NCBI RefSeq assembly: GCF_001895265.1
Contig: NZ_CP016796.1
Span: forward strand, 1,550,001-1,614,000
DNA: 64,000 bases
Direction: 5' to 3'
Source of the DNA: Francisella uliginis
GTDB lineage: Bacteria; Pseudomonadota; Gammaproteobacteria; Francisellales; Francisellaceae
Made by a program: the position numbers and the translations under genes. Within the stretch, counting starts at the first letter, position 1, and every line of letters starts with the position of its first letter. Shown here piece after piece: positions 8,641 to 17,791 of the stretch. The notes under the pieces were generated by a model. That model was given only the letters and a program-made list of their open reading frames with translations. It searched no databases and had not been told where the DNA came from.

Positions 8641-9282
8641 TTATCCACCTTTTTTATAATTAAGTACAATTTGACCTTTCTCAGTACTCATATCATGAAC
8701 ACAATCAAGTAGCTGCTTATCTGTAGTAAGGCCTTCTAGAGAAATATACGTTTCTGCTAAACCTCCATCATTAACGTCATCAGCTTGCTCATCTGTATAG
8801 ACTTCATAGTGGAACTTACTAGAAGGATATAACTCTAAACTAGATAGATCTAACATTTTCTCCCATTTACCATCAGTCTTAAACTCCTGGTTTTTATTAG
8901 AGCTTCCAAGCTCAATTTTAAAACCTTTTCTTGATTCTGATCTTTTCTTTGCATTAAATAATGCACCTGTGATCTTACTTCTTTGATCAGAATCAAGTAG
9001 ACATAAGACTTCAATATAAATTCTTACATTCATACCTGGAACAAGTCTCATACGGGTAACAATTGCAGCTGCATTTACTGTAGAGCCAACATCACTAGAG
9101 TTTTGTCCTCCATCTACTCCTACAATATTTTGTGGAATTGATTGATCTCCAATTTTCAGTGAATCTAAAAATATTCGACTATCATTATCAGCTCCAGATG
9201 GTGCTCCCATACAGCTTGCTGGATTAGTTGCAATACTTACTGGTCTTCTTTCTAAAACATCTTCTCTTTTTACCTGTCCCAT
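8641..9282 (-). CDS. iglC: IglC, Hcp-like inner tube protein
   Basis: 213 residues, two more than the usual 211 of IglC. IglC forms the hexameric-ring inner tube of the T6SS and is the most abundant FPI product in infected macrophages. Recognisable segments are VNAAAIVTRMRLVPGMNVRI in the centre and LLDCVHDMSTEKGQIVLNY at the C-terminus, with the IglC cysteine in LLDC. AAGGAG precedes the ATG at the right spacing. The gene lies 21 bp after iglB and 8 bp before iglD. Its base composition is less AT-rich than that of iglE-J, consistent with high expression. Confidence 0.95.
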   Translation of the reverse strand: MGQVKREDVLERRPVSIATNPASCMGAPSGADNDSRIFLDSLKIGDQSIPQNIVGVDGGQNSSDVGSTVNAAAIVTRMRLVPGMNVRIYIEVLCLLDSDQRSKITGALFNAKKRSESRKGFKIELGSSNKNQEFKTDGKWEKMLDLSSLELYPSSKFHYEVYTDEQADDVNDGGLAETYISLEGLTTDKQLLDCVHDMSTEKGQIVLNYKKGG

Positions 9283-9303
9283 AAATATTCTCCTTAGTTA
9301 ATA

Positions 9304-10818
9304 TTAAACAGAGCCAAATAACTCTGGTTCCAACCTTGTGTCTATAGTCATTGAAGTATCCATTCCTTCAAACTGAATATGAGGTATTACATTTATCTTG
9401 CATGAATACCAGCCTGGCTTACCAGGAATATTCTTAACTTCAATAGAAACATTTCTAAATGGATATCTTGCCATTTCTAAAGGAGTTGGCTGATATACAG
9501 TTGTTACAAATCCTGATATCCAATCAGATAAAATACTTTGAATTTGCTCTGCTCCAACAACACTTCCTATCTTATCTCTAATAACACATTTTATATAATG
9601 AGAAATTCTCGATATACACATAGTATATGATAGATTTGCTATCAATCTTGAATTTGCCGAATCAAAATCATCAACAAATTCTTCAACTTTTTTTGCTGAA
9701 TTTATACTAAAGAAACAAGCGTTATTTGTACCTTTCTCACCAACAAATGGTATCAAGCCAACATTAGCCAAAGAAAGCTCCATATAGTCAGCGAATAAGA
9801 CATTTAAAGGAGGTTTAGTTTCTAAAACTCCTTTATTATCATAAACACATGAAACTAAGTTGCGAACATATCCTCCACTCTCTACGCCTCTAATATATTG
9901 AAACCATCTTGTCTTATCATAAGATCTCATCATATTTTTAATTAGCTGAATAGATGATGGTCCCCACAAATAACTTTTATTATCTTCATAATCAACAAAT
10001 TCATTAAAGCCTTCCATAAGCTTATACTGAACAGGATTATTCTCAGGGTTATATGGTTGACGCAACATAAAATCACCTACTGTCAAACCAATATATGCTG
10101 CAACATCAAGATTTCTAAAATCATTCCATTCTTTATATTTAGGATGCTCTAAGAGAGTCTCAAAACTCTTTATCTGAGTAATCTCAGAAAGATCATCAAC
10201 TCCAAAGAATGACTTATCTATAGAGGCAATAAATGGCGCATGTGAATTTTTAGCTACCATACCCATTCCTGTTAACCAAATAATGTCATTAGTAGTATTC
10301 TCAAAATCATAAAGACCTAATATACCACCATATGGTTCACCACCATATTGATCAAATTCAGCAACATATACTTTCTTAAAAAAGTCACTACTTGATATAT
10401 CATAGAGATTTCTTTCAAAATCATATTGTAACTCTTCTTTTTTAACATCAAGAATACTTACTTCAACGTTATCATAATCTTCCTGACAAACCTCCTGAAC
10501 TTTTAGCCACTCTTGTTCTAAAGCTTTAAATTCATCATTTGAAATTATTGAATTTACTTGCAAATCTATTAATTTATCAATAACCGTGATAACTTTTTGA
10601 ATATATTTTTGATTATAATTACTTATATCATTGTTATTTGCTAACACTAGAGATAAAGCCATAAGATTTCTAGCATTATAGTCACCTGATAGAGACAGTA
10701 CCTTAGAGGCATCATCAGATACATTAAAATCTATATTTTTAAGAACTCCCTCAACTTCTGTTGATCCTCCAAAGCTATTTAAAAGTTCTTCTGTAAGGTT
10801 TGTTTTATTTTCTGACAT
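9304..10818 (-). CDS. iglB: IglB, TssC-like sheath large subunit
   Basis: 504 residues from the ATG at 10818, preceded by AGAGGA; a longer in-frame reading from 10896 overlaps iglA and is unlikely. The sequence has TssC/VipB features: a D-x-Y-G-G segment (EFDQYGGEPYGGILGLYDF), the GMGMVAKNSHAPFIASIDKSFFG block, and the C-terminal KINVIPHIQFEGMDTSMTID strand region. With IglA it builds the contractile sheath, which is disassembled by ClpB in Francisella. It starts 16 bp after the iglA stop. The length is close to that of F. tularensis IglB. Confidence 0.96.
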   Translation of the reverse strand: MSENKTNLTEELLNSFGGSTEVEGVLKNIDFNVSDDASKVLSLSGDYNARNLMALSLVLANNNDISNYNQKYIQKVITVIDKLIDLQVNSIISNDEFKALEQEWLKVQEVCQEDYDNVEVSILDVKKEELQYDFERNLYDISSSDFFKKVYVAEFDQYGGEPYGGILGLYDFENTTNDIIWLTGMGMVAKNSHAPFIASIDKSFFGVDDLSEITQIKSFETLLEHPKYKEWNDFRNLDVAAYIGLTVGDFMLRQPYNPENNPVQYKLMEGFNEFVDYEDNKSYLWGPSSIQLIKNMMRSYDKTRWFQYIRGVESGGYVRNLVSCVYDNKGVLETKPPLNVLFADYMELSLANVGLIPFVGEKGTNNACFFSINSAKKVEEFVDDFDSANSRLIANLSYTMCISRISHYIKCVIRDKIGSVVGAEQIQSILSDWISGFVTTVYQPTPLEMARYPFRNVSIEVKNIPGKPGWYSCKINVIPHIQFEGMDTSMTIDTRLEPELFGSV

Positions 10819-10834
10819 AAAAAATCCTCTTATT

Positions 10835-11398
10835 TTATTTATTGTCTGCTTCTTCTGAATCGCTAGGTTCACTAGAGTAAGCATCAACTGTATCACTAGA
10901 GTCTTTTATAGAATAATTTGCCAATGCAGGAATCTTCTTTTTCAAAGCCTCTAACTCTTGTTCATTAGAAAAAATCATGTCAATTACTTTTTTTAGATTT
11001 CTATTGTTCTCAATATCTTTAGCAAAAGAGGCAAGTATTTCTTTCATTTCTAGCAGAGCTCTAATTTCTGGAACTTTTTTTGCCACTGCATCTGGTCTGA
11101 AATCTTTAATACTCTGTATTTTATAATCAACTTTGAGATTACTAGGATCCTTAGATACAAAATTTGGAGCTTCAAAATCAAAAGATATATTCATGTCATC
11201 CAATGTTCTATCAACACCATTTTTTATTCTTCTGACCTGTCTATCTGCAAATTCTTTTTTTGCATCATCAGACCTTCCCTTTGATAAATCTCCAACTACC
11301 AAAACTCTATATGGTAATTCTTTCTTTTTAAGAACACCATCTACTTGAGTCTCATAATTTATCATTAGCCTTGAATTTGGAATTTTATTTTTCGCCAT
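10835..11398 (-). CDS. iglA: IglA, TssB-like sheath small subunit
   Basis: 187 residues. The N-terminus contains LPYRVLVVGDLSKG, typical of TssB (VxVLGDFSG). The central segment SIKDFRPDAVAKKVPEIRALLEMK matches the TssB helix ('F.P..v...vP.L..Ll.lr') that contacts TssC/IglB. The C-terminal 20 residues are acidic and serine-rich (SSDTVDAYSSEPSDSEEADNK) and probably disordered. AAAGGAGATAG upstream of the ATG is a strong ribosome binding site. It follows pdpD by 74 bp and leads the iglABCD genes; a promoter may lie in that gap, but none is clear. Confidence 0.96.
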   Translation of the reverse strand: MAKNKIPNSRLMINYETQVDGVLKKKELPYRVLVVGDLSKGRSDDAKKEFADRQVRRIKNGVDRTLDDMNISFDFEAPNFVSKDPSNLKVDYKIQSIKDFRPDAVAKKVPEIRALLEMKEILASFAKDIENNRNLKKVIDMIFSNEQELEALKKKIPALANYSIKDSSDTVDAYSSEPSDSEEADNK

Positions 11399-11472
11399 TC
11401 TATCTCCTTTTTTTTAAGATCCCTAATAGCAACATACATCAATAAAAAAAATAAAACAATAGGTTTTTATAC

Positions 11473-14400
11473 TTATACCCAAACTATTGGTCTATATATT
11501 CTATTTAAATCATCAATAGAGTATCCCTTTGCAGGAACAGTTGCCAACACACTAAAGCCCTGAGAACTCCTAATTTCTTCATGTTCGAAACCAAGATTTA
11601 AAGCAACTTTAGCTTCAACTATATTTTTTATCTTTTTAACATATTCATCTTTACTGAGATTACTATACGAGTATAAATTCTCATTATCTTTAGTAATATC
11701 AACAGATACATCATTAGATATTGGATCATATGCTAAACCAATATTAAAGCCAGTTTTATCTGTATTTGTAGAGTTTTCTTGCTTCAAAATCCTAAAGCCT
11801 CTAAATTGTCTTTCTAGATTATGTTCATCAAGAGAAATAATATTGTTATAAATACTCTGTAAGACAGCCTCAGTATTAGCAGCTCTATCAATGCTTGTAA
11901 ACTCGTTTACTTTGCCATCGCTACTTCTTACAGGAGTACTTTTTATACCAAGCTTCATTTCATTGCCTTCCTTAAAAAATTCAGAAGAATAACCAAAGGT
12001 TGACTCAAATACTATGCCTGTTACTCCACTTTTTTCTACGGTATAACAAATATCTTTTAACAGATCTTTATTATTATTAACCAAAGTAAAGAAAGCACTA
12101 GTTGGAATACAAATTGAAGCACATAATCTTTGGACTTCGACAAAACTATCCATAAAATTTAACATGTTTACTAAAGCAGACAATAATTCGCAATCTTCAC
12201 TTACTTTTTGCCTAAAGAGTTTATAAGGCTCACATAACGATCTTAAGATTTGTTTAACCATATTTAGATGGCTTTCTGAGACATCATGAGATCCAACTCT
12301 TCCGTTTCTACTTTTAGCCATTCTTCTTAGCAACAAATAAAAACCTCTTACTAACCTATCTAGAGATTTTATAATCTTACATAGTTTAACTACAGTTTCT
12401 GAAGATGAATTATCTTCCTCTATTGAGAAGTTTATAATTAGGCCTGTAAAATATGCATACTCTTGAGAAAGCTCAAAATCAAATCCAGGTAACCTCTCTT
12501 TTAACCATCCAGTAAAGCTAAAACTACTACTAGAAAAAGCTCTCTTAAAAGACGAACTACTTTTCCATTTAGCGTCCTTATTTAATAAAACTAAGTTATC
12601 TAGCAATTTTTTCTGACATTCCATCATTGGAGATATAAAGGATTTTATAAAGTCAGCTTCATCATCTACCATCATAAACTCCATATATCTTTGGATTGCT
12701 AGCTTAACAAAATATTCCTCAAATGTTATTTTATACTTATTCTTTTTAGCCGAAAAACTTGATAGCTCATCTAATGGGGACACACCAACTCTTGAAACTC
12801 TTGAATCCAATGAATACATTCTATTAAAGCCAGCTAAACTAACTGTTGATCCTAAAGAAACAGATGAAGCATTTTCATTTTCTGATATAACATCACCTAT
12901 CCTTTTATCACAAAGCACATTAATAGATGTATAGCTAATATTTGATTCTGGGCTTATTACAGTAACAGTATTTTCTAAATTTTCTATAAACTCTTTTGTT
13001 TTATTTGCATTTTCTTTCGTGCTTAGGAAATCCTTTGCTTCATCTTTCTTTGACTCATTAGTCATCATATTACAAAGATTGAATAATATAGATAAGTCAC
13101 TACTATCATCAAATTCAACTATATTTATTGTTGACATCTGATCTTTAAATTCTTCTTTCTTCAAGGTTTGAGAGTAATTAACTAAAGTATCTTGAACGTA
13201 AAATGAATCAGGATCATTAAATATTTTAGCTTTATCAAAACTTGGATTATACTGTTGATAGCTAGTTGAAAGAACAGATTCTGCAGCTTTCTTTTTTATA
13301 TCTATAGAAGCAATATCTTTAAATTTAGATTTAAGCTCATTAAGATCAGCCCCAGCACTACCCGATAAACCTGCTAAAGATGAGTTTTGTGATAAAACAT
13401 TAAGGATATCATTTGTATCAACATTTGTCAGACCACCCCCTTTAAGCTTATAGACCTCATTCAGAGAATCTATTATTGAATCAAAAGTGCTACCTTTATC
13501 ATATATACCAGACAATGTGTCTTGCATGCTGTTAAAAGCACTTGTTCCGCTTGACTTAGCAAAGTTAAAGTCTTCCTGAGCAGCATTTGCTGCACTCTCC
13601 ATTAACGAGCCTGCTTTATCTTTTGCATAATTACCAAAATCAACATAATCTTTTGTTAAATCTTTAGCTGCAGAAAGTCCCTGATTTTTCAAATCCAGAC
13701 TATCACCAGTAAATAATCTTTGTGCAGAATCTTCTAAAATTCCTGATTTATATGATATTGCTCCTTTTAACTCATGTCTTTTAGACATAGAGTGTCCCAT
13801 GCCTGACTTTATATTATATGAACCTTCAGTCTGATTTAAATCTAACATTTTTGTAGTCATTGGTATACATATCCTCATAGTCCTTAACTTAGAGGCTGAC
13901 TGCTTAGAATATAGACCAAATCTTGCCTTAATTTCCATATCACTAAATTCAGATAAGTTTGGTATTTTAAAAGGAGATTTAAAACTTTCACTAACATTTT
14001 TTTTGATAACAGAATCAACTTGATTCCTAAACTTATTTACAGATCCTTTAGCATCTGAAAAACCTATTAAATCATCAGCTAATATTTTTCCTTTTATTTC
14101 CCCCGAAAGAAGATCAAAACTTGCGGTATTAGTTGAGGTTTTAATCTGAATTAAAGGGTTTTCATAGTCTTTAGAGCTAGTTCCAAGAACCATTAAACCA
14201 TCACCATCTTTATCAGCACCTAAACTTTGTTTTTCATAATTACTTTTTGAGTATCCTGATAAAGCGCTCCTACCAAAATATATTTGTTCTATTTCTGGAT
14301 ATGTATACTCTCTTATTAAATCAAGTCCATCTCTAGTTTTAGGAACTAGATATCTATAAGAACCTTCTGGTGTATTTAAGACAAAACCTAAATCATTTAA

Positions 14401-15204
14401 AAGCTTATAATCTTCCTTAAACCTTGGAGTATAAACAAAGCTTTTTGCCTCTCTAGATCCTTTAGCTGTAACTACTTTAAGGTTAATATTTCCTCTAAAG
14501 TTATCCAACAGCTCTAAAGACTTAGAGTCTGTAAAGTTCAATTTATTTGTGCTTGCACTAATATCAACATCATAGCTAAATAAAGATGAAGATGCTTTTC
14601 CACTCATTCTCAAGTAAAGAGGAATAAATGATTTAACTTCTCGACTACCACTAGCATAAACAGGAAGATTGGACCATAGATTTATACATGAACTCCCAGC
14701 GAAACTCTTCTCTCCTGCAGCTGCAAGACTAGCAGCTGCAGATGCATTTTTAGTATTAACTGATGCTGTTAGTTTTGCATTAAATTTAAACTTTGGCAGT
14801 GAAGTTAACTGAGCTATATTACCCCCACCCAACATCTGATTAACACTAGACTTTATGAAAAAATTATATACTTCAGTATCAGTAATACTACTCCAAAGTT
14901 TAACTCTATTAGGATCTTTATAAAAAGCAAAATCTCTATCTTTTATTCTTGTAAGAATGCTTTTCTGCTTATGAGAATCTTTTAAAAACTTTTCAAAATA
15001 TTTTTTTCTCTCTACTGCGTAAGTATTAGCCATGACATCTATCATTTTGAGTTTTTGAGCTACAATTATCTCATCCTCAAAAAACATATGTCTTTCAACA
15101 TCATTATAAAACCATGCTTTTATAAAATCAAAAAAGCCTCCATTTACTTTTTCTTTTTTTAAATCATCAGTATCATACAACAAATCATTGATATCTTCAG
15201 CCAT
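11473..15204 (-). CDS. pdpD: PdpD-like large T6SS substrate/effector
   Basis: A 1243-residue protein, slightly longer than the roughly 1195 residues of F. novicida PdpD. No enzymatic motif is recognised. There is an Ala/Ser-rich, glycine-containing patch at about residues 145-170 (KNASAAASLAAAGEKSFAG), a central section rich in Ser/Gly/Asp (around 560-680), and helical segments in the last third. There is no signal peptide. In F. novicida PdpD is a T6SS-dependent effector acting with PdpC in phagosome escape. The call rests on position (directly upstream of iglA, next to anmK) and size. Start codon 15204 follows AAAGGTGAG. Divergence from the type protein cannot be measured here. Confidence 0.83.
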   Translation of the reverse strand: MAEDINDLLYDTDDLKKEKVNGGFFDFIKAWFYNDVERHMFFEDEIIVAQKLKMIDVMANTYAVERKKYFEKFLKDSHKQKSILTRIKDRDFAFYKDPNRVKLWSSITDTEVYNFFIKSSVNQMLGGGNIAQLTSLPKFKFNAKLTASVNTKNASAAASLAAAGEKSFAGSSCINLWSNLPVYASGSREVKSFIPLYLRMSGKASSSLFSYDVDISASTNKLNFTDSKSLELLDNFRGNINLKVVTAKGSREAKSFVYTPRFKEDYKLLNDLGFVLNTPEGSYRYLVPKTRDGLDLIREYTYPEIEQIYFGRSALSGYSKSNYEKQSLGADKDGDGLMVLGTSSKDYENPLIQIKTSTNTASFDLLSGEIKGKILADDLIGFSDAKGSVNKFRNQVDSVIKKNVSESFKSPFKIPNLSEFSDMEIKARFGLYSKQSASKLRTMRICIPMTTKMLDLNQTEGSYNIKSGMGHSMSKRHELKGAISYKSGILEDSAQRLFTGDSLDLKNQGLSAAKDLTKDYVDFGNYAKDKAGSLMESAANAAQEDFNFAKSSGTSAFNSMQDTLSGIYDKGSTFDSIIDSLNEVYKLKGGGLTNVDTNDILNVLSQNSSLAGLSGSAGADLNELKSKFKDIASIDIKKKAAESVLSTSYQQYNPSFDKAKIFNDPDSFYVQDTLVNYSQTLKKEEFKDQMSTINIVEFDDSSDLSILFNLCNMMTNESKKDEAKDFLSTKENANKTKEFIENLENTVTVISPESNISYTSINVLCDKRIGDVISENENASSVSLGSTVSLAGFNRMYSLDSRVSRVGVSPLDELSSFSAKKNKYKITFEEYFVKLAIQRYMEFMMVDDEADFIKSFISPMMECQKKLLDNLVLLNKDAKWKSSSSFKRAFSSSSFSFTGWLKERLPGFDFELSQEYAYFTGLIINFSIEEDNSSSETVVKLCKIIKSLDRLVRGFYLLLRRMAKSRNGRVGSHDVSESHLNMVKQILRSLCEPYKLFRQKVSEDCELLSALVNMLNFMDSFVEVQRLCASICIPTSAFFTLVNNNKDLLKDICYTVEKSGVTGIVFESTFGYSSEFFKEGNEMKLGIKSTPVRSSDGKVNEFTSIDRAANTEAVLQSIYNNIISLDEHNLERQFRGFRILKQENSTNTDKTGFNIGLAYDPISNDVSVDITKDNENLYSYSNLSKDEYVKKIKNIVEAKVALNLGFEHEEIRSSQGFSVLATVPAKGYSIDDLNRIYRPIVWV

Positions 15205-15298
15205 ATACTCACCTTTAATCCCTTAATACTAAATCCATTCTGACATAAACTTATTTTTTTAAAAAGTTTTTTTTAAATAACAATTAAATAAATATCAT

Positions 15299-16447
15299 TT
15301 ACTTAAAATAATTTACTTGTCCAAGTATAACTTTCTCTTTTGCGCCTGTCGCTGCAGGTATATTATTATAGTTTTTATTAAAAGTTTCATTCCCTAATAC
15401 AGCAAATGCTATAGCTTCTTTTGCATCACTATTCTCACCAACATCTTCAAATGTTAGTACATCTATATCTAATAGCTCTGCTATAGACTCTATTAGAAAC
15501 TTATTATAAGCCCCTCCCCCTGTAAAGATTATCTGATCTAGATTATGTTTACTCAAAACAAAATTTTTGTATGCTCTAGAAATAGTTTCAGCAGTAAATA
15601 TAGTTAATGTATGTACGATATCCTCAGAAGAATTTCCTTTATATTTTTCGATAATAAAATCTGTATATTCAATCCCAAACAGTTCTCTACCTGTAGATTT
15701 TGGAGGTTCTTGTTTCAAATATGGATTTTCTAAAAGCTCCTGTAACATATTTGAAATAAGTTTACCGTTTTTAGCAATATCGCCATTTTCATCATAGCTT
15801 TTAGCAAATAAAACCTCTACTGCTCTATTTATCATCATATTCCCTGGCCCAGTATCAAAAGCATAAACATCTTCAATATTAGCATTTTTGGGAATAATTG
15901 TTGTATTAGCAATCCCTCCTATATTATGTAAGGCTCGTGACTTATTTTTATCTCGATATAAAATATAATCAACGTACGGCACTAATGGCGCACCATCACC
16001 TCCTGCGGCTATATCTGCTGCACGAAAATTTGATACTACTGTTGTTTGACACTCATAAGCAATTGTCGCAGCATCGCCTAACTGCAATGAAGACTTAATA
16101 AAGTCACCTTCACATACTGCTTGATGATAGATTGTCTGACCATGGTTAGCTATAAACTCTATATCTTTTAATTTCAGATCTGCTGACTTAACTAACTCTT
16201 TTACTGCATTGGCATATTCTTTACCGAGCTTAAAGTTAAGGCTACATAAAAGTTGGGCATTACTTTTTGATAAATCTAAAGATTGCTTAATATCCTTTAA
16301 TACATCTATTGAGTATGGATATGTCTCAAATTTAATCAATTTGATATCAGTATCTAATCCATACCCTTTAATTTTACACAAAGCCACATCAATACCATCT
16401 AAAGATGTTCCTGACATTATTCCTATACAGTATTTATAATCATCCAT
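15299..16447 (-). CDS. anmK: Anhydro-N-acetylmuramic acid kinase
   Basis: 382 residues. The protein phosphorylates and opens 1,6-anhydro-MurNAc recovered from peptidoglycan, giving MurNAc-6-phosphate for recycling. The family signature IMSGTSLDGIDVALCKIKG is at residues 10-28 (ATP-binding). Further conserved blocks are IANHGQTIYHQ, NIGGIANTT, FDTGPGNMMINRAV and the late TGGGAYNKFLI. The length is that of the E. coli enzyme. It is cytoplasmic. In F. novicida anmK also lies beside pdpD, so this supports FPI synteny. The gap to pdpD is 94 bp and is AT-rich with no clear terminator. Confidence 0.96.
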   Translation of the reverse strand: MDDYKYCIGIMSGTSLDGIDVALCKIKGYGLDTDIKLIKFETYPYSIDVLKDIKQSLDLSKSNAQLLCSLNFKLGKEYANAVKELVKSADLKLKDIEFIANHGQTIYHQAVCEGDFIKSSLQLGDAATIAYECQTTVVSNFRAADIAAGGDGAPLVPYVDYILYRDKNKSRALHNIGGIANTTIIPKNANIEDVYAFDTGPGNMMINRAVEVLFAKSYDENGDIAKNGKLISNMLQELLENPYLKQEPPKSTGRELFGIEYTDFIIEKYKGNSSEDIVHTLTIFTAETISRAYKNFVLSKHNLDQIIFTGGGAYNKFLIESIAELLDIDVLTFEDVGENSDAKEAIAFAVLGNETFNKNYNNIPAATGAKEKVILGQVNYFK

Positions 16448-16521
16448 ATAAAATCTTCCATATTCAAAATACTTACTAAATAAATTACATCCTAAAAAAG
16501 CTTTAAACTCAATCCTTAAAC

Positions 16522-16550
16522 TTGTTTAGACATATAAGTTTGTTTATTCT
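16522..16550 (+). promoter_or_regulatory. Putative sigma-70 promoter for the MFS-trehalase unit
   Basis: TTGTTT at 16522-16527 and TATTCT at 16545-16550 are separated by 17 bp and lie about 32 bp before the MFS start. A short inverted repeat (AAACTT...AAGTTT, from about 16517 to 16541) overlaps the -35 region and could be an operator. This is a visual match in AT-rich DNA, so confidence is limited. Confidence 0.38.
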
Positions 16551-16581
16551 TAAATAACAAATAACTATTTTTTATATAGTC

Positions 16582-17790
16582 ATGAAGTATTTTCAACTAA
16601 AACTCTCTCTTTTTCTTATATTCTTTATTAGTGCCATTTTATTAAATAGCGTTGGTATAGTTATACTACAATCTGTTACTCATTATCATGTCACAGATGT
16701 TCAAGCAAGTATTCTTGAAGCATGTAAAGATCTAACTATAGCTGTAGTCTCTTTCGCTGTATGTTCCTTTATCCCAAGGTTTGGTTATAAAAATGCTATG
16801 CTTACAGGACTCGCAATAATTACTATAGGTTGCATTGCAATGGCAACCTTAAACAGTTTTTTGATTACTAAAATACTATTTGTATTAATCGGTGTAGCTT
16901 TTGCACTAATTAAAGTCTCTGTATACTCGACTGTTGGTTTAATTACTGATGATTCAAAAGCACATGCCAGTCTTATGAGCTTATTAGAAGGTGTCTTTCA
17001 AATAGGTGTAGTATTATGCTTTTTTATATTTAGTATATTTATACATTTTGGCAATTGGCTTGGTACATACTGGCTAATTATAGCTTTATGTATAATTGCA
17101 TTTTTACTACTGCTATTTACAAAACTTGATGAGTCAGCTGTTCAAATATCTCGAGGCTCTAACTTTTTAGCAGATACCTTGAGCATGCTAAAGCTTATAA
17201 AACTGCCAATAGTTATGCTATTTATTATTAGTGTCTTTTTCTATGTATTTATTGAACAAGGTGTTCAATCGTGGCTACCAACATTCAATACCAGAGTTCT
17301 TCATTTATCTGCCTCTACTAGTGTGTTTATGGCAAGTGTATTTGCCTTGAGTATAGCTGCTGGCCGAATCACTTTTGGTTTTATTATGAAGAAAGTTGAC
17401 TGGAAAAAGGTTATCCTTTTAGGTCTAATTTGCTGTGCAATACTAATAGTATTTACACTACAATTATCTAAGTTAATCAACCCTAAAGAAACAGATACTT
17501 TTATTGCTGTAGTTATATCATTGCTTTTCCCTATGATTGGCTTTTTCATGGCACCAATATATCCAACTTTATGCTCTAGTATTCTTAGTAGCCAACCAGA
17601 AAAGCTTCAAAGTGCCATGGCCGGTTTGATAATTATATTTTCTGCCTTAGGTGGTACTATCGGCTCAAGAATAATTAGTGAAATATTTGCTCATTTTGGT
17701 GGCGTTACAGCATTTTACTGTGTATTGATACCTATAGCTCTTTTAGTATTATTAATCCCTCCATATGCAAAACTTCATAGGAATAAATAG
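16582..17790 (+). CDS. MFS transporter, probably for trehalose or a related sugar
   Basis: 402 residues with about 12 hydrophobic segments spread over the full length, typical of the major facilitator superfamily in the FucP/NarK-like size class. The first segment starts at about residue 8 with no cleavable signal. The loop after segment 2 has RFGYKNA, an MFS-like 'R-x-G-x-K/R' element. The gene is tightly linked to a trehalase (one base between stop and start), so uptake of trehalose is the most likely role; that is inference from context. The Shine-Dalgarno is weak. It is divergent from anmK. Confidence 0.85.
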   Translation: MKYFQLKLSLFLIFFISAILLNSVGIVILQSVTHYHVTDVQASILEACKDLTIAVVSFAVCSFIPRFGYKNAMLTGLAIITIGCIAMATLNSFLITKILFVLIGVAFALIKVSVYSTVGLITDDSKAHASLMSLLEGVFQIGVVLCFFIFSIFIHFGNWLGTYWLIIALCIIAFLLLLFTKLDESAVQISRGSNFLADTLSMLKLIKLPIVMLFIISVFFYVFIEQGVQSWLPTFNTRVLHLSASTSVFMASVFALSIAAGRITFGFIMKKVDWKKVILLGLICCAILIVFTLQLSKLINPKETDTFIAVVISLLFPMIGFFMAPIYPTLCSSILSSQPEKLQSAMAGLIIIFSALGGTIGSRIISEIFAHFGGVTAFYCVLIPIALLVLLIPPYAKLHRNK

Positions 17791-17791
17791 C

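Noticed and set aside
15205-15298. Promoter or regulator site for pdpD-iglABCD
   Set aside because: A Francisella MglA/SspA/PigR-type site would be expected near here, but no convincing element stands out from the A/T runs.
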